A DNA stretch of 52,251 bases from Betaproteobacteria bacterium (GCA_016192065.1 JACPUX010000062.1:1-52251), one strand, 5' to 3'. Positions 16,300-25,804 are shown, counted from the stretch's first letter. Translations and numbers: made by a program. Notes: a model not told the origin generated them from the letters alone.

Positions 16300-17493
16300 A
16301 TGCGGTCCATGCACACCGCCCGCCGCGCCGTCGCCCTACTTGCCACCGCCCAGGCGCTCCTGCTCACCAATGGCGTGCTGCTGGTGGCGGTGAATGGACT
16401 GGCGGGCTATGCCCTGGCAAGCGAAAAGCGCTTCGCCACCTTGCCGATCGTCACCTATGTGCTGGGTTCGGCGCTCTCCACCCTGCCGGCTTCGCATTTC
16501 ATGCGGCGCTATGGCCGGCGCGCGGGCTTCCTGCTCGGCGCCATGGCCGGCATGCTGGGCGGCCTGCTGGGTGCCTTCGCCATGGCTTGGCAAAGCTTCG
16601 CGCTGTTGCTGGTGGCAACTTTCTGCTCCGGCATTTACCAGGCCTTTGGGCAGTACCTGCGTTTTGCGGCAGCCGAGGTCGCCCCCGCGGATTTCAAGTC
16701 CCGGGCCATTTCGCTTACCCTGGCGGGCGGCGTGGTCGGTGGCTTTCTGGGACCCTGGCTGGGACGGCAGACCCTGGATTTGAGCACGACCCGCTTTCTC
16801 GCGTCCTATGCCTCGCTGGTCGGGCTGGCCTTCCTGGCGCTTTTGATCGCCGCCAGCCTACGCTTTCCCGCCAAGAGCGACGAAGAAATTCATGGTCCCG
16901 CCCGGCCGATGAGTGAAATCGCCCGGCAGCCGGCCTTTCTGGTGGCGGTGCTGGCGGCGACCGTGGGCTACGGCGTGATGAATCTGCTGATGAGCGCCAC
17001 ACCTCTGGCCATGGAGTTTTGCGGTCTGGGCTTCGGCGACGCCTCCTTCGTGCTGCAATGGCATGTGATCGGCATGTTCGCGCCTTCTTTCTTCACCGGT
17101 TGGCTGATCACCCGCTATGGGCTCGTGCCGATCATGGCGACCGGCGCGCTCCTGTACGGGCTGTGCCTGGCGATCGCGATGTCCGGACAGACCCTGATGC
17201 ACTTCTGGTGGGCCTTGCTGTTTCTTGGCGTGGGCTGGAATTTCTTGTTCGTGGGCGGCACCAGTTTGCTCACCGAGGCGTATCTGCCCGCCGAGAAGGC
17301 CAAGACTCAAGGCCTCAATGACTTCCTGGTGTTCGTGGTGATGGCGGTGTCGTCCTTCACTTCGGGCGTAGTGGTCACCAGTTCCGGCTGGGACATGCTG
17401 AATCAGCTCGCCCTGCCGCTGGTTGCGCTGACCTTGCTGGCCGTCTCCCTGTTCGGACTCGCCCGCAGGCGCGCACGCGATGCCTCGGTCTAG
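16300..17493 (+). CDS. Major facilitator superfamily transporter
   Basis: 397 residues with about twelve hydrophobic helices. The loop between helices 2 and 3 has the MFS-type motif (FMRRYGRRAGFLLGA), and SGIYQAFGQYLRFAAAE follows helix 4. The substrate cannot be told from sequence. A second in-frame ATG lies at 16309, and neither has a clear Shine-Dalgarno site. It stands alone, divergent from plsB. Confidence 0.88.
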   Translation: MRSMHTARRAVALLATAQALLLTNGVLLVAVNGLAGYALASEKRFATLPIVTYVLGSALSTLPASHFMRRYGRRAGFLLGAMAGMLGGLLGAFAMAWQSFALLLVATFCSGIYQAFGQYLRFAAAEVAPADFKSRAISLTLAGGVVGGFLGPWLGRQTLDLSTTRFLASYASLVGLAFLALLIAASLRFPAKSDEEIHGPARPMSEIARQPAFLVAVLAATVGYGVMNLLMSATPLAMEFCGLGFGDASFVLQWHVIGMFAPSFFTGWLITRYGLVPIMATGALLYGLCLAIAMSGQTLMHFWWALLFLGVGWNFLFVGGTSLLTEAYLPAEKAKTQGLNDFLVFVVMAVSSFTSGVVVTSSGWDMLNQLALPLVALTLLAVSLFGLARRRARDASV

Positions 17494-17633
17494 CGCCCAG
17501 TCGCTGCGGCGCGTTCGCCAGGCGCGGGCGATCGCATGAGGTCTATGCTGCCGCCGAACGCCCAGACCTGCCGCAAGAGCGATCGAGACCAACGATCTTG
17601 AGCGCCAAGCTGGCGCTGCACTACCGGGGCTCG

Positions 17634-17639
17634 TAGAAT
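17634..17639 (+). promoter_or_regulatory. -10 element TAGAAT before the first BPSS1780 gene
   Basis: TAGAAT lies 35 bases before ATG 17674. No good -35 is seen at the right distance. A six-pair hairpin AGCGCC/GGCGCT (17601-17617) sits just upstream and could end the MFS transcript. Confidence 0.3.
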
Positions 17640-17673
17640 AGTCCGCACAACAACTTCCCGCGCGAGAACCGCC

Positions 17674-18516
17674 ATGACCGACCCTACCCCATCCAATTCC
17701 GGCACCCCGCCCGCCGCCGAGAATCCCTACGCACCGCCCGCGTTCCCGCAGATGGCCGCACCGCCCAAGGGCGAGCCAGGCTTTCTTGCCGAGGGCCGGC
17801 AGGTGCCCGCCGGCAACGGCGCGTCCTGGCTCGGTGGCGGCTGGGCGTTGTTCAAGGAAGCGCCGGGGATGTGGATTCTTTTCACTATCATCATCATCGC
17901 CATCTCGCTGGTGTTGAGTCTCCTGCCGGTGATCGGCGATGTCGCCATGACGCTGCTCTCGCCGGTGCTCTGGGGCGGGATCATGCTGGGTTGCGTCGCC
18001 CTCAAACAAGGAGAGCCCCTGGAGCTTTCTCACCTCTTCGCGGGGTTCACCAGCAAGGCCGGGCCACTTGTGCTCCTCGGCCTACTGAGCCTGGTGGGAA
18101 CGGTGGTGATCGTACTGATTATCGGCGTGGTGGCAATCGCCATCGTCGGCGGAACCGGACTTGCCACTTTGCTGCGCGGCGACGGTATCGAAACGCTCGC
18201 GGGGCTGGGCGGTATGTTGCTTGGTCTACTGTTGGCCGGGCTGCTGTTCCTGGTGCTCCTAATCCCGCTAATGATGGCGCTGTGGTTCGCCACGCCTCTG
18301 GTGGTCTTCCAGAACCTCGATCCGCTGGCAGCGATGCGCGCCAGTTTCAAGGTCTGCCTCAAGAACATCGGCGCTTTCCTGATCTATGGGCTGCTCGGCC
18401 TGGTGTTGGCCATCGTGGCCAGCATCCCGATCCTGCTGGGCTGGCTGGTGCTGGTGCCGGTGATCATGGGGTCGATCTACGCCGGCTACCGCGATGTGTT
18501 CTTCGAGAACCCCTGA
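17674..18516 (+). CDS. BPSS1780-family membrane protein
   Basis: 280 residues. A Pro-rich cytoplasmic N-terminus (first 45 residues) leads into about six hydrophobic helices. The order LGGGWALFKEAPGMW, PLELSHLFAGF, FATPLVVFQNLDPLAAMRAS and VCLKNIGAFLIYGLL is characteristic of the BPSS1780 family found in betaproteobacteria. Function is unknown; the family resembles small membrane proteins of the YciC/DUF975 type. A second, divergent member is encoded at 30765-31586. A gene for an EAL-like/HDOD protein follows after 59 bases. Confidence 0.88.
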   Translation: MTDPTPSNSGTPPAAENPYAPPAFPQMAAPPKGEPGFLAEGRQVPAGNGASWLGGGWALFKEAPGMWILFTIIIIAISLVLSLLPVIGDVAMTLLSPVLWGGIMLGCVALKQGEPLELSHLFAGFTSKAGPLVLLGLLSLVGTVVIVLIIGVVAIAIVGGTGLATLLRGDGIETLAGLGGMLLGLLLAGLLFLVLLIPLMMALWFATPLVVFQNLDPLAAMRASFKVCLKNIGAFLIYGLLGLVLAIVASIPILLGWLVLVPVIMGSIYAGYRDVFFENP

Positions 18517-18575
18517 GCGGTCCGGATCTAACCAGCCCCCTTAATCCGCCTATCGACCTCGCCCCGCCCCCGCCC

Positions 18576-19799
18576 ATGTCCGAAGCCCCCAACGCCTTCA
18601 TCGGCCGCCAGCCCATCGTCGATCGCACCCAGGCGATCGTCGGCTACGAAATGCTTTTTCGGGCCAGCGCCGAGGCGCAGACCGCGAGCATCGAACGCGC
18701 GCTGGACGCCGACGTGAGTGTCCTGGTCAATACCTTCACCAACATGGGCAGGGAATCGCTGGTCGGTAACAAGCTCGCCTTCATCAATGTCGAGAAAGAA
18801 TTGATCGAGGGCAATTACCTGGCCTTGCTGCAACCGCAGGGAGTGGTGCTCGAACTGCAACTTTCAGTGCAGCAGGCGCCCGAGTTGATGGAGCGTGTCA
18901 AGGCTCTGCGCCAGGAGGGCTACGCCATCGCCCTGGACGACTTCGATGCCAACCCGCAGCAGGCCGCCTATTTGCCGGTAGCCAACTACGTCAAGCTCGA
19001 TGTGCGCACCCATGGGCTGGAACGCTGCGGGCAGTTGGCCAAGGCCTTGCAGCGCTTCCCGGTGAAAAAAGTCGCCAAGAAACTCGAAAGCCAGGCCGAA
19101 TTCAAGTTCTGCAAGGATGCCAATTTCGACTTCTTCCAGGGCTTCTATTTCGCCAAGCCCGAGACCGTAACGGCAAGGGTGGTCGCGCCCAGCTTCGCCA
19201 GCATCTTCCATCTCTTGAATCTGGTGCGCAACGGCGCCGAAGTGGCCGACATCGAAGCTGCCCTGAAGCGCGACATGACGCTTTCCTACAAGCTGCTGCG
19301 CTACATCAACTCCGCCGGCTTCGGACTATCCTGCGAAATTCAGTCCTTTCGCCACGCGGTCGCCATCCTTGGCTACCAGAAGCTCTATCGCTGGCTCACC
19401 TTGCTGCTTCTGACCGCCGACAAGAGCGGGCGCACACCACCGGCGCTGATCAAGACCGCGGTGACCCGCGGCCGATTGATGGAACTCCTGGGCGAGAAGC
19501 ATGTGTCTCCCGCCGACCGCGACAATCTCTACGTGGTCGGCGTCTTCTCCATGCTCGATGCCATGCTCGAAATGCCCATGGATTCGGTGCTCGAACAGCT
19601 CAACCTGTCCGAAACGGTAAACGACGCGTTGTTGCATAACGCCGGCGTCTTCGCGCCATTCCTGCAACTGGCGGTCGCGTGCGAAGACCCGGAGATGAAG
19701 GAGGTGAGCGAGCTCGCCGGCCTGCTGGGCGTCAGCGCGCAACAGCTCAACGCGGCCCATCTCGAAGCGCTGGATTGGGTGGAGAAGTTGGGCTTGTAG
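18576..19799 (+). CDS. EAL-like / HDOD signalling protein
   Basis: 407 residues. Residues 1-200 form an EAL-like domain: GYEMLFR stands for the EAL signature, FINVE, LDDFDAN, VKLD and GFYFAKP follow. The usual DDFG(T/A)G loop reads DDFDAN and the LExTE glutamate position is altered, so phosphodiesterase activity on cyclic di-GMP is doubtful. Residues about 205-400 are an HDOD domain (DMTLSYKLLRYINSAGFGL), common in signalling proteins. The ATG follows a C-rich leader and no clear ribosome site is visible. It is probably a regulator of motility or biofilm, by family analogy. Confidence 0.9.
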   Translation: MSEAPNAFIGRQPIVDRTQAIVGYEMLFRASAEAQTASIERALDADVSVLVNTFTNMGRESLVGNKLAFINVEKELIEGNYLALLQPQGVVLELQLSVQQAPELMERVKALRQEGYAIALDDFDANPQQAAYLPVANYVKLDVRTHGLERCGQLAKALQRFPVKKVAKKLESQAEFKFCKDANFDFFQGFYFAKPETVTARVVAPSFASIFHLLNLVRNGAEVADIEAALKRDMTLSYKLLRYINSAGFGLSCEIQSFRHAVAILGYQKLYRWLTLLLLTADKSGRTPPALIKTAVTRGRLMELLGEKHVSPADRDNLYVVGVFSMLDAMLEMPMDSVLEQLNLSETVNDALLHNAGVFAPFLQLAVACEDPEMKEVSELAGLLGVSAQQLNAAHLEALDWVEKLGL

Positions 19800-20104
19800 G
19801 TGAACTCGTTGGGGTTTTCGGGCGCTGGGAGGGAGCGGCGGAAGCGGTCGGGGACCACCCAGAAGGCTAATTCGGGGCCACGGCGCAGTCGCCAAAGCGC
19901 GGTATCCTGCCGACCCGCGGCCAAAGTTCGCACATCAGGTTTTTGGCTTCGGGCAAGTCCCCATTCCTGACCGGACCGGTGATCGATTTCACGGATGGGT
20001 GGCCGTGATAGGACAGTTGTTGTTGTTGTTGAGTTCTTTGCCGGCCCGACGCCTCCATGCTCGCACAGCGACGGGCCCCTCGGGGTCACCCGCACGGACC
20101 CCTC
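19800..20104. other. 305-base gap with no gene seen
   Basis: This is a convergent gap between the EAL/HDOD gene and the sirtuin gene. It holds a short GTT run at 20016-20030 and GC-rich self-pairing sequence near 20068-20105. No coding frame or RNA gene is supported. Confidence 0.5.
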
Positions 20105-20896
20105 TTAGCGCGCCTCGCCGGTGACCCCCGGAAACGCGGCGGACAGCAGTGCGGGCAAGACTTCTCCTGCCGGGCCACGCAAGTTGAAGTGGCAGAGCGC
20201 GTCGAGATCGGAAGCATCGGCATTGACCTGTACCACCGTGGCTCCGGCATCACGCGCGATTCCTGGTATTCCGGCCGCGGGCCAGACCACGCCCGATGTG
20301 CCCACGCAAAGCAAAAAGTCGGAGCCCAAGGCGGCTCTTTGCGCGGCGACCAATTCCCGCTCGGGTAGCATCTCCCCGAACCAAACCACGCCGGGGCGCA
20401 CCAGACCGCCGCACAGGCCGCAACGCGGCGGTGCCAAACGGCCTTCGCCGCTGGGCTCTTGGGGCGACGCTTCGGGCAAAGGATACCGTGCGCCGCAGCG
20501 CGCACAGCGCGGCGCATGCAAGCTGCCATGCAGATGCAAGACGCCGGCGCTGCCGGCTCGCTCATGCAAATCGTCGACATTCTGAGTCACGACAGTAACC
20601 CTAGGCAGGTGCGTGGCCAACTGGGCAATGGCATGATGCGCAGGATTGGGCCGCGCGCGCAGCACTTGCGCGCGGCGCGCTTCATACCATCCCCAGACGA
20701 GTTCGGGGTCGCGTTGGAAGCCCTCGGGCGTGGCCAAATCCTCAGCCCGAAAATGGGTCCAAAGCCCCGTCAGGGCATCGCGAAACGTGGCGATGCCGCT
20801 CTCGGCCGAAACCCCGGCGCCGGTGAACACCACCACACGCTGCGCCTTTCGCAGTTCCCGCAGCACCTCGGAAGCGAGTGGGTCTTTCATCTGCAA
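20105..20896 (-). CDS. cobB: NAD-dependent protein deacylase, Sir2 class III
   Basis: 263 residues. It removes acyl groups from lysine using NAD. Seen: GAGVSAESGIATFRD, TQNVDDLHERAG, LHLHGSL (catalytic His123) and two zinc Cys pairs (C131/C134, C159/C162). Tyr71 and Arg74 in WYEARR match the Y-x-x-R pocket of desuccinylating/demalonylating sirtuins such as SIRT5. The start is TTG 20896, with GGGAG five bases before it, or ATG 20890; they differ by two residues. An exported protein gene ends 16 bases upstream on the same strand. Confidence 0.92.
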   Translation of the reverse strand: MQMKDPLASEVLRELRKAQRVVVFTGAGVSAESGIATFRDALTGLWTHFRAEDLATPEGFQRDPELVWGWYEARRAQVLRARPNPAHHAIAQLATHLPRVTVVTQNVDDLHERAGSAGVLHLHGSLHAPRCARCGARYPLPEASPQEPSGEGRLAPPRCGLCGGLVRPGVVWFGEMLPERELVAAQRAALGSDFLLCVGTSGVVWPAAGIPGIARDAGATVVQVNADASDLDALCHFNLRGPAGEVLPALLSAAFPGVTGEAR

Positions 20897-20912
20897 TCGC
20901 GCTCCCGCGATG

Positions 20913-21524
20913 TCACACCGCGAAAGTTCGCCTCAGGCCTAACCCAGACTCGGGCTTCGCGCGCCAACCATTGCCCTGACTCGACTTACCGGTTCTCAAG
21001 GCCTCGGCTCGCTCGCTGCGCTCGGATCGAAGCCGCTTCGGCCCGGATTTGATCGCGCATTTTTCAATCCCGGAGCGCACCTGCCGCCGCGCCGCCGCGT
21101 GGCGCTCTTTGGGCGTCAGCGCGTTCGGGAATTGGTCGTCCCAAACGAGCGCTTGGTCGATGGCGCGCGTCCAGCCTTTGGGTAAACCGCCGGCCCATTC
21201 GTCGATGGTTTGCCCCAGGGTTGCGTTGAGCGAGGCCATGACGGCCGGATCACCATCGGGCGGCAGGCCGGGATTGGCCACCAAATGATAGCGATAGCGC
21301 AGTTGCCCGGCATAAAACCACATCACCCCCTCATCCTTGCGTCCGGCGCCAAATAGTCGTCCGGCGAAGGCGTAGAGCAGCGTGGGATGCGATTCTGGCA
21401 AGCGCGCCACCACCTGCGCTTCGGGCAGTTGCCCGACCTCCTTCAGACTCAATTCCTTGCTCACGGCCGATTGCCCCACAAGCAGCAGGGCTGCCGCCAA
21501 TAAGCCTCGGGCTTGCAGGAACAT
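20913..21524 (-). CDS. Exported protein of unknown function with repeat-derived tail
   Basis: 203 residues. The N-terminus (LLAAALLLVGQSAVS) is a Sec signal. The conserved-looking body includes EGVMWFYAGQLRYRYHL and NATLGQTIDEWAGG, then a Trp-rich segment. I do not recognise the family. The last 45 or so residues (RLRSERSERAEALR and after) are encoded by palindromic, low-complexity DNA (20975-21040) and look like read-through into intergenic repeat; the original stop may have been lost or a frame shift may be present. The start is ATG 21524, with GAGG eleven bases before it. It is probably co-transcribed with the sirtuin. Confidence 0.65.
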   Translation of the reverse strand: MFLQARGLLAAALLLVGQSAVSKELSLKEVGQLPEAQVVARLPESHPTLLYAFAGRLFGAGRKDEGVMWFYAGQLRYRYHLVANPGLPPDGDPAVMASLNATLGQTIDEWAGGLPKGWTRAIDQALVWDDQFPNALTPKERHAAARRQVRSGIEKCAIKSGPKRLRSERSERAEALRTGKSSQGNGWRAKPESGLGLRRTFAV

Positions 21525-21787
21525 GGCAATGGCACCTCTGCGGCGGCGATGGCGATGAACGATGATACACCCGCGCCGCGAGGCGCCGCCGCGGGACGCT
21601 TGCCGGCTTGGGAATTGATCTCTACTATTCTTGCGAAATTTCCGTTGCCCGCACCGTTGCCCCTCCCACAAACCTCTCCAAGATATTCGCTGCGGCGCCT
21701 TCGCCACGTCACGCAACGCCCTTGGCGCTCGAAGCGACGTTCGACCGAGCGCCTGACAATCAGGCGCGCAAACAACGCGCAAGCACA

Positions 21788-23344
21788 ATGAAACCGGTCT
21801 CCAATGTATTCGGCCGACGCGATCAAGTCATGTCGTTTCTCTTGGCTCTCATCAGCCTTGTCGCCGCCAGTTCGGCGGTGGCGCAGGGCTGGCGGGAGCG
21901 AGCCGATGCGCTCGCTCAGGCGGCGGTGCGCGAAGGCCGGTCACGGGGTTTGGTCATTGCCTGGGTCAGCCCCGAGGGCAGCGGCTGGGTGAGCGCCGGA
22001 GCGAGCGGCAACGCCGCTCGCCCGCAAATCGATGATCAAACCCTGTTTGAAATCGGTTCCATCACCAAGACCTTTACCGCCAGCCTCTTGGCGACGGCCG
22101 TCGAGCGCGGCGAAGCGAAACGCGAGGATACCCTGGGCACCCTCCTTCCCGACCTCGCCTTCGGCAGTCCGCAACTGGCCCAGGTGCAACTGCAGGAGCT
22201 TGCGACGCATCGCAGCGGGCTGCCCGCCCTTCCGCTCACCCCGGAGGGCGCAAAGCGAATTCTGTTTCATTTCGACAATCCGTATCGGGGCACTCCCGTG
22301 GAGGATTTTTGGGAATTGCTCGGCGACAGCAGTCTGCTCAACAACGCCGAGTCCAACAAACAAACGCAGCTTTACTCCAATTTTGCCGTCGCCGTGCTGG
22401 GCCAAAGCTTGGCGCGCAAACTGGGCACCGACTACGACAAGCTGATCGAAGAGCGTATTCTGCAACCGCTGGAGATGCGTACCACGCAGGTGCACGCCCC
22501 GCTCGCCCGCGAGCACTTGATGGCCCAGGGACATAAGCCCAATTTTCGCAGCACCTCGCGTTGGGATCTCGACGCGTATGCGCCCGCCGGGGGCATTTGG
22601 TCCAACGCTCAGGATCTGAGCCGCTATCTCGCCGCGCAAATCGATCAGAGCGCCCCCGGCGCGAAGCTTGCACAAGCCATCCAGGTGGCGCCCCCGCAGA
22701 CGCGCTACACCATGGGGCTGGGCTGGTTTGTCGACGCGCATATGGGGCGGCAGGCCTGGTGGCACAACGGCGGCACCGGGGGCTTTCGCAGCTTCCTCGG
22801 TTTCGAGCCGGCGCGGCGAAGCGGCGTGCTGATCTTGTCCAATACGGCGCAAGGCGTCGATGACCTGGGATGGCATTTGCTCTTGGACAAACCGGTCGCG
22901 TCCGCGGCACCCGCCTTGGCGGCGCACCTGAGTACCTGGATGTTCACCCTGCTCGCGCCGCTGTTCCTGTGGAGCGCGCGGCGGCGCTTGCTCGCGCCGC
23001 CGACTGCGCGCGCACCCGAAAGCGCGCCTTCGCGTCTGGCCCAACTGACTCGAAAATTCACCCAGGCCTCGGACGCCAATTTGGATCGCCTCGGCGTACT
23101 GACGGTTTTCGTAGCGGCCTTGTTCCTGTTATCGCTGGCGCGCAGCTTTGGCGCCTGGCAAAGTTGGCCCATGGCGATTTGGTGGACCAGCCTCGCACTC
23201 AGCCTGATCCTTGGTCTTCTTCTTGGTGCCGCCGCCGCCCGCTTGCCCTGGGTTACTCGCCGCAGTGTTTGGCAATGGCTCGGATGGGGCGCGGGGCTCT
23301 TTGTGATGTTGGCCGGCGGCGGCGTCGTTTGGCTCTTCGGTTGA
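21788..23344 (+). CDS. Beta-lactamase-family serine hydrolase with C-terminal membrane helices
   Basis: 518 residues from ATG 21788; an ATG at 21830 would place the signal peptide (FLLALISLVAASSAVA) right at the start and is equally possible. The class C/penicillin-binding fold is shown by SITK (nucleophile Ser91, Lys94), YSN and HNGGTGG in place of KTG. After about residue 380 there are four hydrophobic helices, so the enzyme is tethered in the inner membrane facing outward. Such proteins can be D-Ala-D-Ala-type peptidases or esterases; resistance to beta-lactams is not implied. Confidence 0.85.
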   Translation: MKPVSNVFGRRDQVMSFLLALISLVAASSAVAQGWRERADALAQAAVREGRSRGLVIAWVSPEGSGWVSAGASGNAARPQIDDQTLFEIGSITKTFTASLLATAVERGEAKREDTLGTLLPDLAFGSPQLAQVQLQELATHRSGLPALPLTPEGAKRILFHFDNPYRGTPVEDFWELLGDSSLLNNAESNKQTQLYSNFAVAVLGQSLARKLGTDYDKLIEERILQPLEMRTTQVHAPLAREHLMAQGHKPNFRSTSRWDLDAYAPAGGIWSNAQDLSRYLAAQIDQSAPGAKLAQAIQVAPPQTRYTMGLGWFVDAHMGRQAWWHNGGTGGFRSFLGFEPARRSGVLILSNTAQGVDDLGWHLLLDKPVASAAPALAAHLSTWMFTLLAPLFLWSARRRLLAPPTARAPESAPSRLAQLTRKFTQASDANLDRLGVLTVFVAALFLLSLARSFGAWQSWPMAIWWTSLALSLILGLLLGAAAARLPWVTRRSVWQWLGWGAGLFVMLAGGGVVWLFG

Positions 23345-23348
23345 TGCC

Positions 23349-24716
23349 TCAAGGAGCGCTGGCGCCGTGGCCTGCCGTTTGCGCCGGCAATCGCCTCGCC
23401 AGCTCGCGGCGCACCAGCCCATAGCTGGTCACCGCTTGCAGCAGCACCGAAGCCACGGAGACGTACCACACCTCCACCAGTTCGAAGCCAGGCCTTTGCG
23501 CCAGCCACAAACTCGGCAGGGCAAAGGTCAAGAGCCGCAGCCCCATGCTGAAGAGCCCCGGCCAGGTGTTGCCCAGTGCCTGGAACATGCCCGAACTGGC
23601 GAACACTACGCCCATGGCGGCGAAGTTCCAGGAAATGATGCGCAGGAACTGCGCGCCCACGGCGACCACCGGCGCCTCATCGCTAAAGCAGGCGATCAGC
23701 CACTCCGGGCTGATTTGGCACACGAGGGTCAACAACAACATGATGGCGACTTCCAGGCGCAAGGCGACGCGCCAGGAATCGCGCACGCGCTGCACCCGTC
23801 CGGCGCCGAAGTTCTGCCCGGCGATGGCAGGCAAAGCAAAAGATATCGCCATGGCCGGCAGGAAGATCGACTGCATGATGCGCGAGCCCAGGCCAAAGCC
23901 AGCTTGCGCCGCGGCGCCGAAGGGGTTGACGACGAAATAGATCACCGCGATGAAAACGAATAGAAAAAGAAACTCGCCGCCGGCCGGAACGCCGATCGCC
24001 AGCAGGCTCTTACAGACGCTCGCACGCAACCGAAAAAGCTTGGCATCGAAGCCCACGTAACGCTCCAACTTCAGAAAATAGCGCGTGATCAAAACCACGC
24101 CGGCGAATACCGCGAGGGTACTGGCGAGCCCCGCGCCCGCCGCACCCAGCGGCCAGCCGGTGCCCCAGCCGGCGATGAGCACGGGTGCAAGCACGATGTT
24201 CACCAGCACGGTGAACATCTGCGCCAGCATCGCCGGCTTGACCACACCCGTGCCGCGCAAGGCCGCCCCCATGACCACCAAGGCGTACTGCAAGGCCATG
24301 CCCGGCGCAAACCAGCGCAGGTAGGCCACACCCGCGGCCACGACCTCGGGGTCGTCACTGAGGCTCTGCAAATAGGCCGGGGCCAACAGCATGATCCCCA
24401 AAAAAGTGGCGGTCCCGCACAGCACCGCCAGCGACATGGCCTGATTGAAGACCAGATTGGCCTGCGCTCGCTCCTTGCGGCCGACCGCGTGGGCGATCAG
24501 AGTCACCGCGCCGACGCTGAGCATCTGTGATAGACCGATGATCACGAACATGGCGTTACCGGCCGCGCTCACGCCGGCCAGCGCCACCGCGCCCAAGCCG
24601 GCGACGAAGTAGATGTCGACCAGATAATAAAGCGTCTGCACCAGGATGCTGGCACCGATGGGCAGCGCCATTGCGACGATGTGGCGCAGCACGGAGCCTT
24701 GGGTCAGATCACGCAT
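23349..24716 (-). CDS. MATE family efflux transporter
   Basis: 455 residues with about twelve helices in two homologous halves. MALPIGASILVQTLYYLVDI and the early loop match MATE (NorM/DinF) proteins, which export drugs or metabolites against Na+ or H+. The second half repeats the pattern (FALPAIAGQNFGAGR). The start has only a weak ribosome site. The gene ends five bases from the convergent beta-lactamase-family gene. Confidence 0.92.
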   Translation of the reverse strand: MRDLTQGSVLRHIVAMALPIGASILVQTLYYLVDIYFVAGLGAVALAGVSAAGNAMFVIIGLSQMLSVGAVTLIAHAVGRKERAQANLVFNQAMSLAVLCGTATFLGIMLLAPAYLQSLSDDPEVVAAGVAYLRWFAPGMALQYALVVMGAALRGTGVVKPAMLAQMFTVLVNIVLAPVLIAGWGTGWPLGAAGAGLASTLAVFAGVVLITRYFLKLERYVGFDAKLFRLRASVCKSLLAIGVPAGGEFLFLFVFIAVIYFVVNPFGAAAQAGFGLGSRIMQSIFLPAMAISFALPAIAGQNFGAGRVQRVRDSWRVALRLEVAIMLLLTLVCQISPEWLIACFSDEAPVVAVGAQFLRIISWNFAAMGVVFASSGMFQALGNTWPGLFSMGLRLLTFALPSLWLAQRPGFELVEVWYVSVASVLLQAVTSYGLVRRELARRLPAQTAGHGASAP

Positions 24717-24788
24717 GGCTCAAGCACGCGGGCCCTTGGTGCCAGCGCCGAAATCGTCGCCAAGGAAAGTTGAAGTGCGCACGAGGGC

Positions 24789-25679
24789 TCAGCGGTTGGT
24801 AAGCATCACGCCGGCAATCACCAGCGCACCACCGAGCAACATCGAGACGAGAATCTGTTCGCCCAGCAACACCGCCGCCAAGGCGACACCGAACACCGGT
24901 ACGAGGTTGTTGAACACCGCCGCGCGCGCCGGCCCCAGTGCCTTGACGCCTTCGTAATACCAAACGAAACCCAGCACCGTGCCGAAAACTGCCAAATAGC
25001 CGATCGCCAGCGCGCTGCCGAGCCCCAGGGCTTCGGGGCGCAAATCCGTCCATTGCCAGGCAGCGCCCAGACACAGCAGCAACCCGCCCCAGAGTGCGGC
25101 GTAGCTGGTGGCGGCAATGGGGCTCAATCCCTGCAGCGCGCGCCGGCCGACGATGGTATAAGCAGCCCAGGAGCAGACGCCGCCGAACATCAACAGTTCG
25201 CCCGCGCCGATGGATTCACTCAGCGCCGCGCCAAGATCACCGCGAGTGATGACCACGGCACTGCCACACAGCGCCAGGAGCACGCCGGCCCAGCGCGTAA
25301 ACCCCAGGCGCTCCCCCAAAAGCAGTGCCATCGCCAACGCGGTGACGATGGGATTCAAGGCGATGATCAACGCCGTGCGACTGGCCGGCAAACGCGCCAG
25401 GGCACCAAAGAAAAAGAGGTTGTAGAGGAACACGCCGGTCGCGCCCAGCAAAAGTGTGGCCAGCACCTGCCGACCCGAGAGCCGGGGCAAACCGCCTTCG
25501 CGCTGCCAGGCGAGCAGCAGCAGCAAGGCCGCCGCCACGACGAAGCGCCCCGCGGCCGCTACCAAAGGCGGCATCGCCAAGGCCAAGACGCGTCCGGCGA
25601 TGAAGGTTCCGCCCCAGCACAAGGCGACGGCGACCATTTTGAAATAGACGGCAGGACGAACAACCGCGTTTTCGCTCAT
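24789..25679 (-). CDS. EamA-type drug/metabolite transporter
   Basis: 296 residues with ten hydrophobic helices and the two EamA repeats (ALCWGGTFIAGRVLA in the first, GGVCSWAAYTIVGRRAL in the second; PVFGVALAAVLLGE near the end). The substrate is unknown. ATG 25679 has GGAA five bases upstream; the ATG at 25700 adds seven residues. It lies between polA and the MATE gene on the same strand, with 72-125 base gaps. Confidence 0.9.
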   Translation of the reverse strand: MSENAVVRPAVYFKMVAVALCWGGTFIAGRVLALAMPPLVAAAGRFVVAAALLLLLAWQREGGLPRLSGRQVLATLLLGATGVFLYNLFFFGALARLPASRTALIIALNPIVTALAMALLLGERLGFTRWAGVLLALCGSAVVITRGDLGAALSESIGAGELLMFGGVCSWAAYTIVGRRALQGLSPIAATSYAALWGGLLLCLGAAWQWTDLRPEALGLGSALAIGYLAVFGTVLGFVWYYEGVKALGPARAAVFNNLVPVFGVALAAVLLGEQILVSMLLGGALVIAGVMLTNR

Positions 25680-25804
25680 CGCCGTTCCGACTCGCGACAA
25701 GTCTGGTATTCAAGCGCTACCTGGCGCGTCCCGCCCCGATGGATCGCCCGCGCGACCATCGGCATCACCTCACGCATCCCCACGCGCAGCGCACCACCGA
25801 GGGC

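Noticed and set aside
20016..20030. GTT microsatellite as a phase-variable tract
   Set aside because: It has only five units, lies in a gap between convergent genes, and does not affect a reading frame or promoter.
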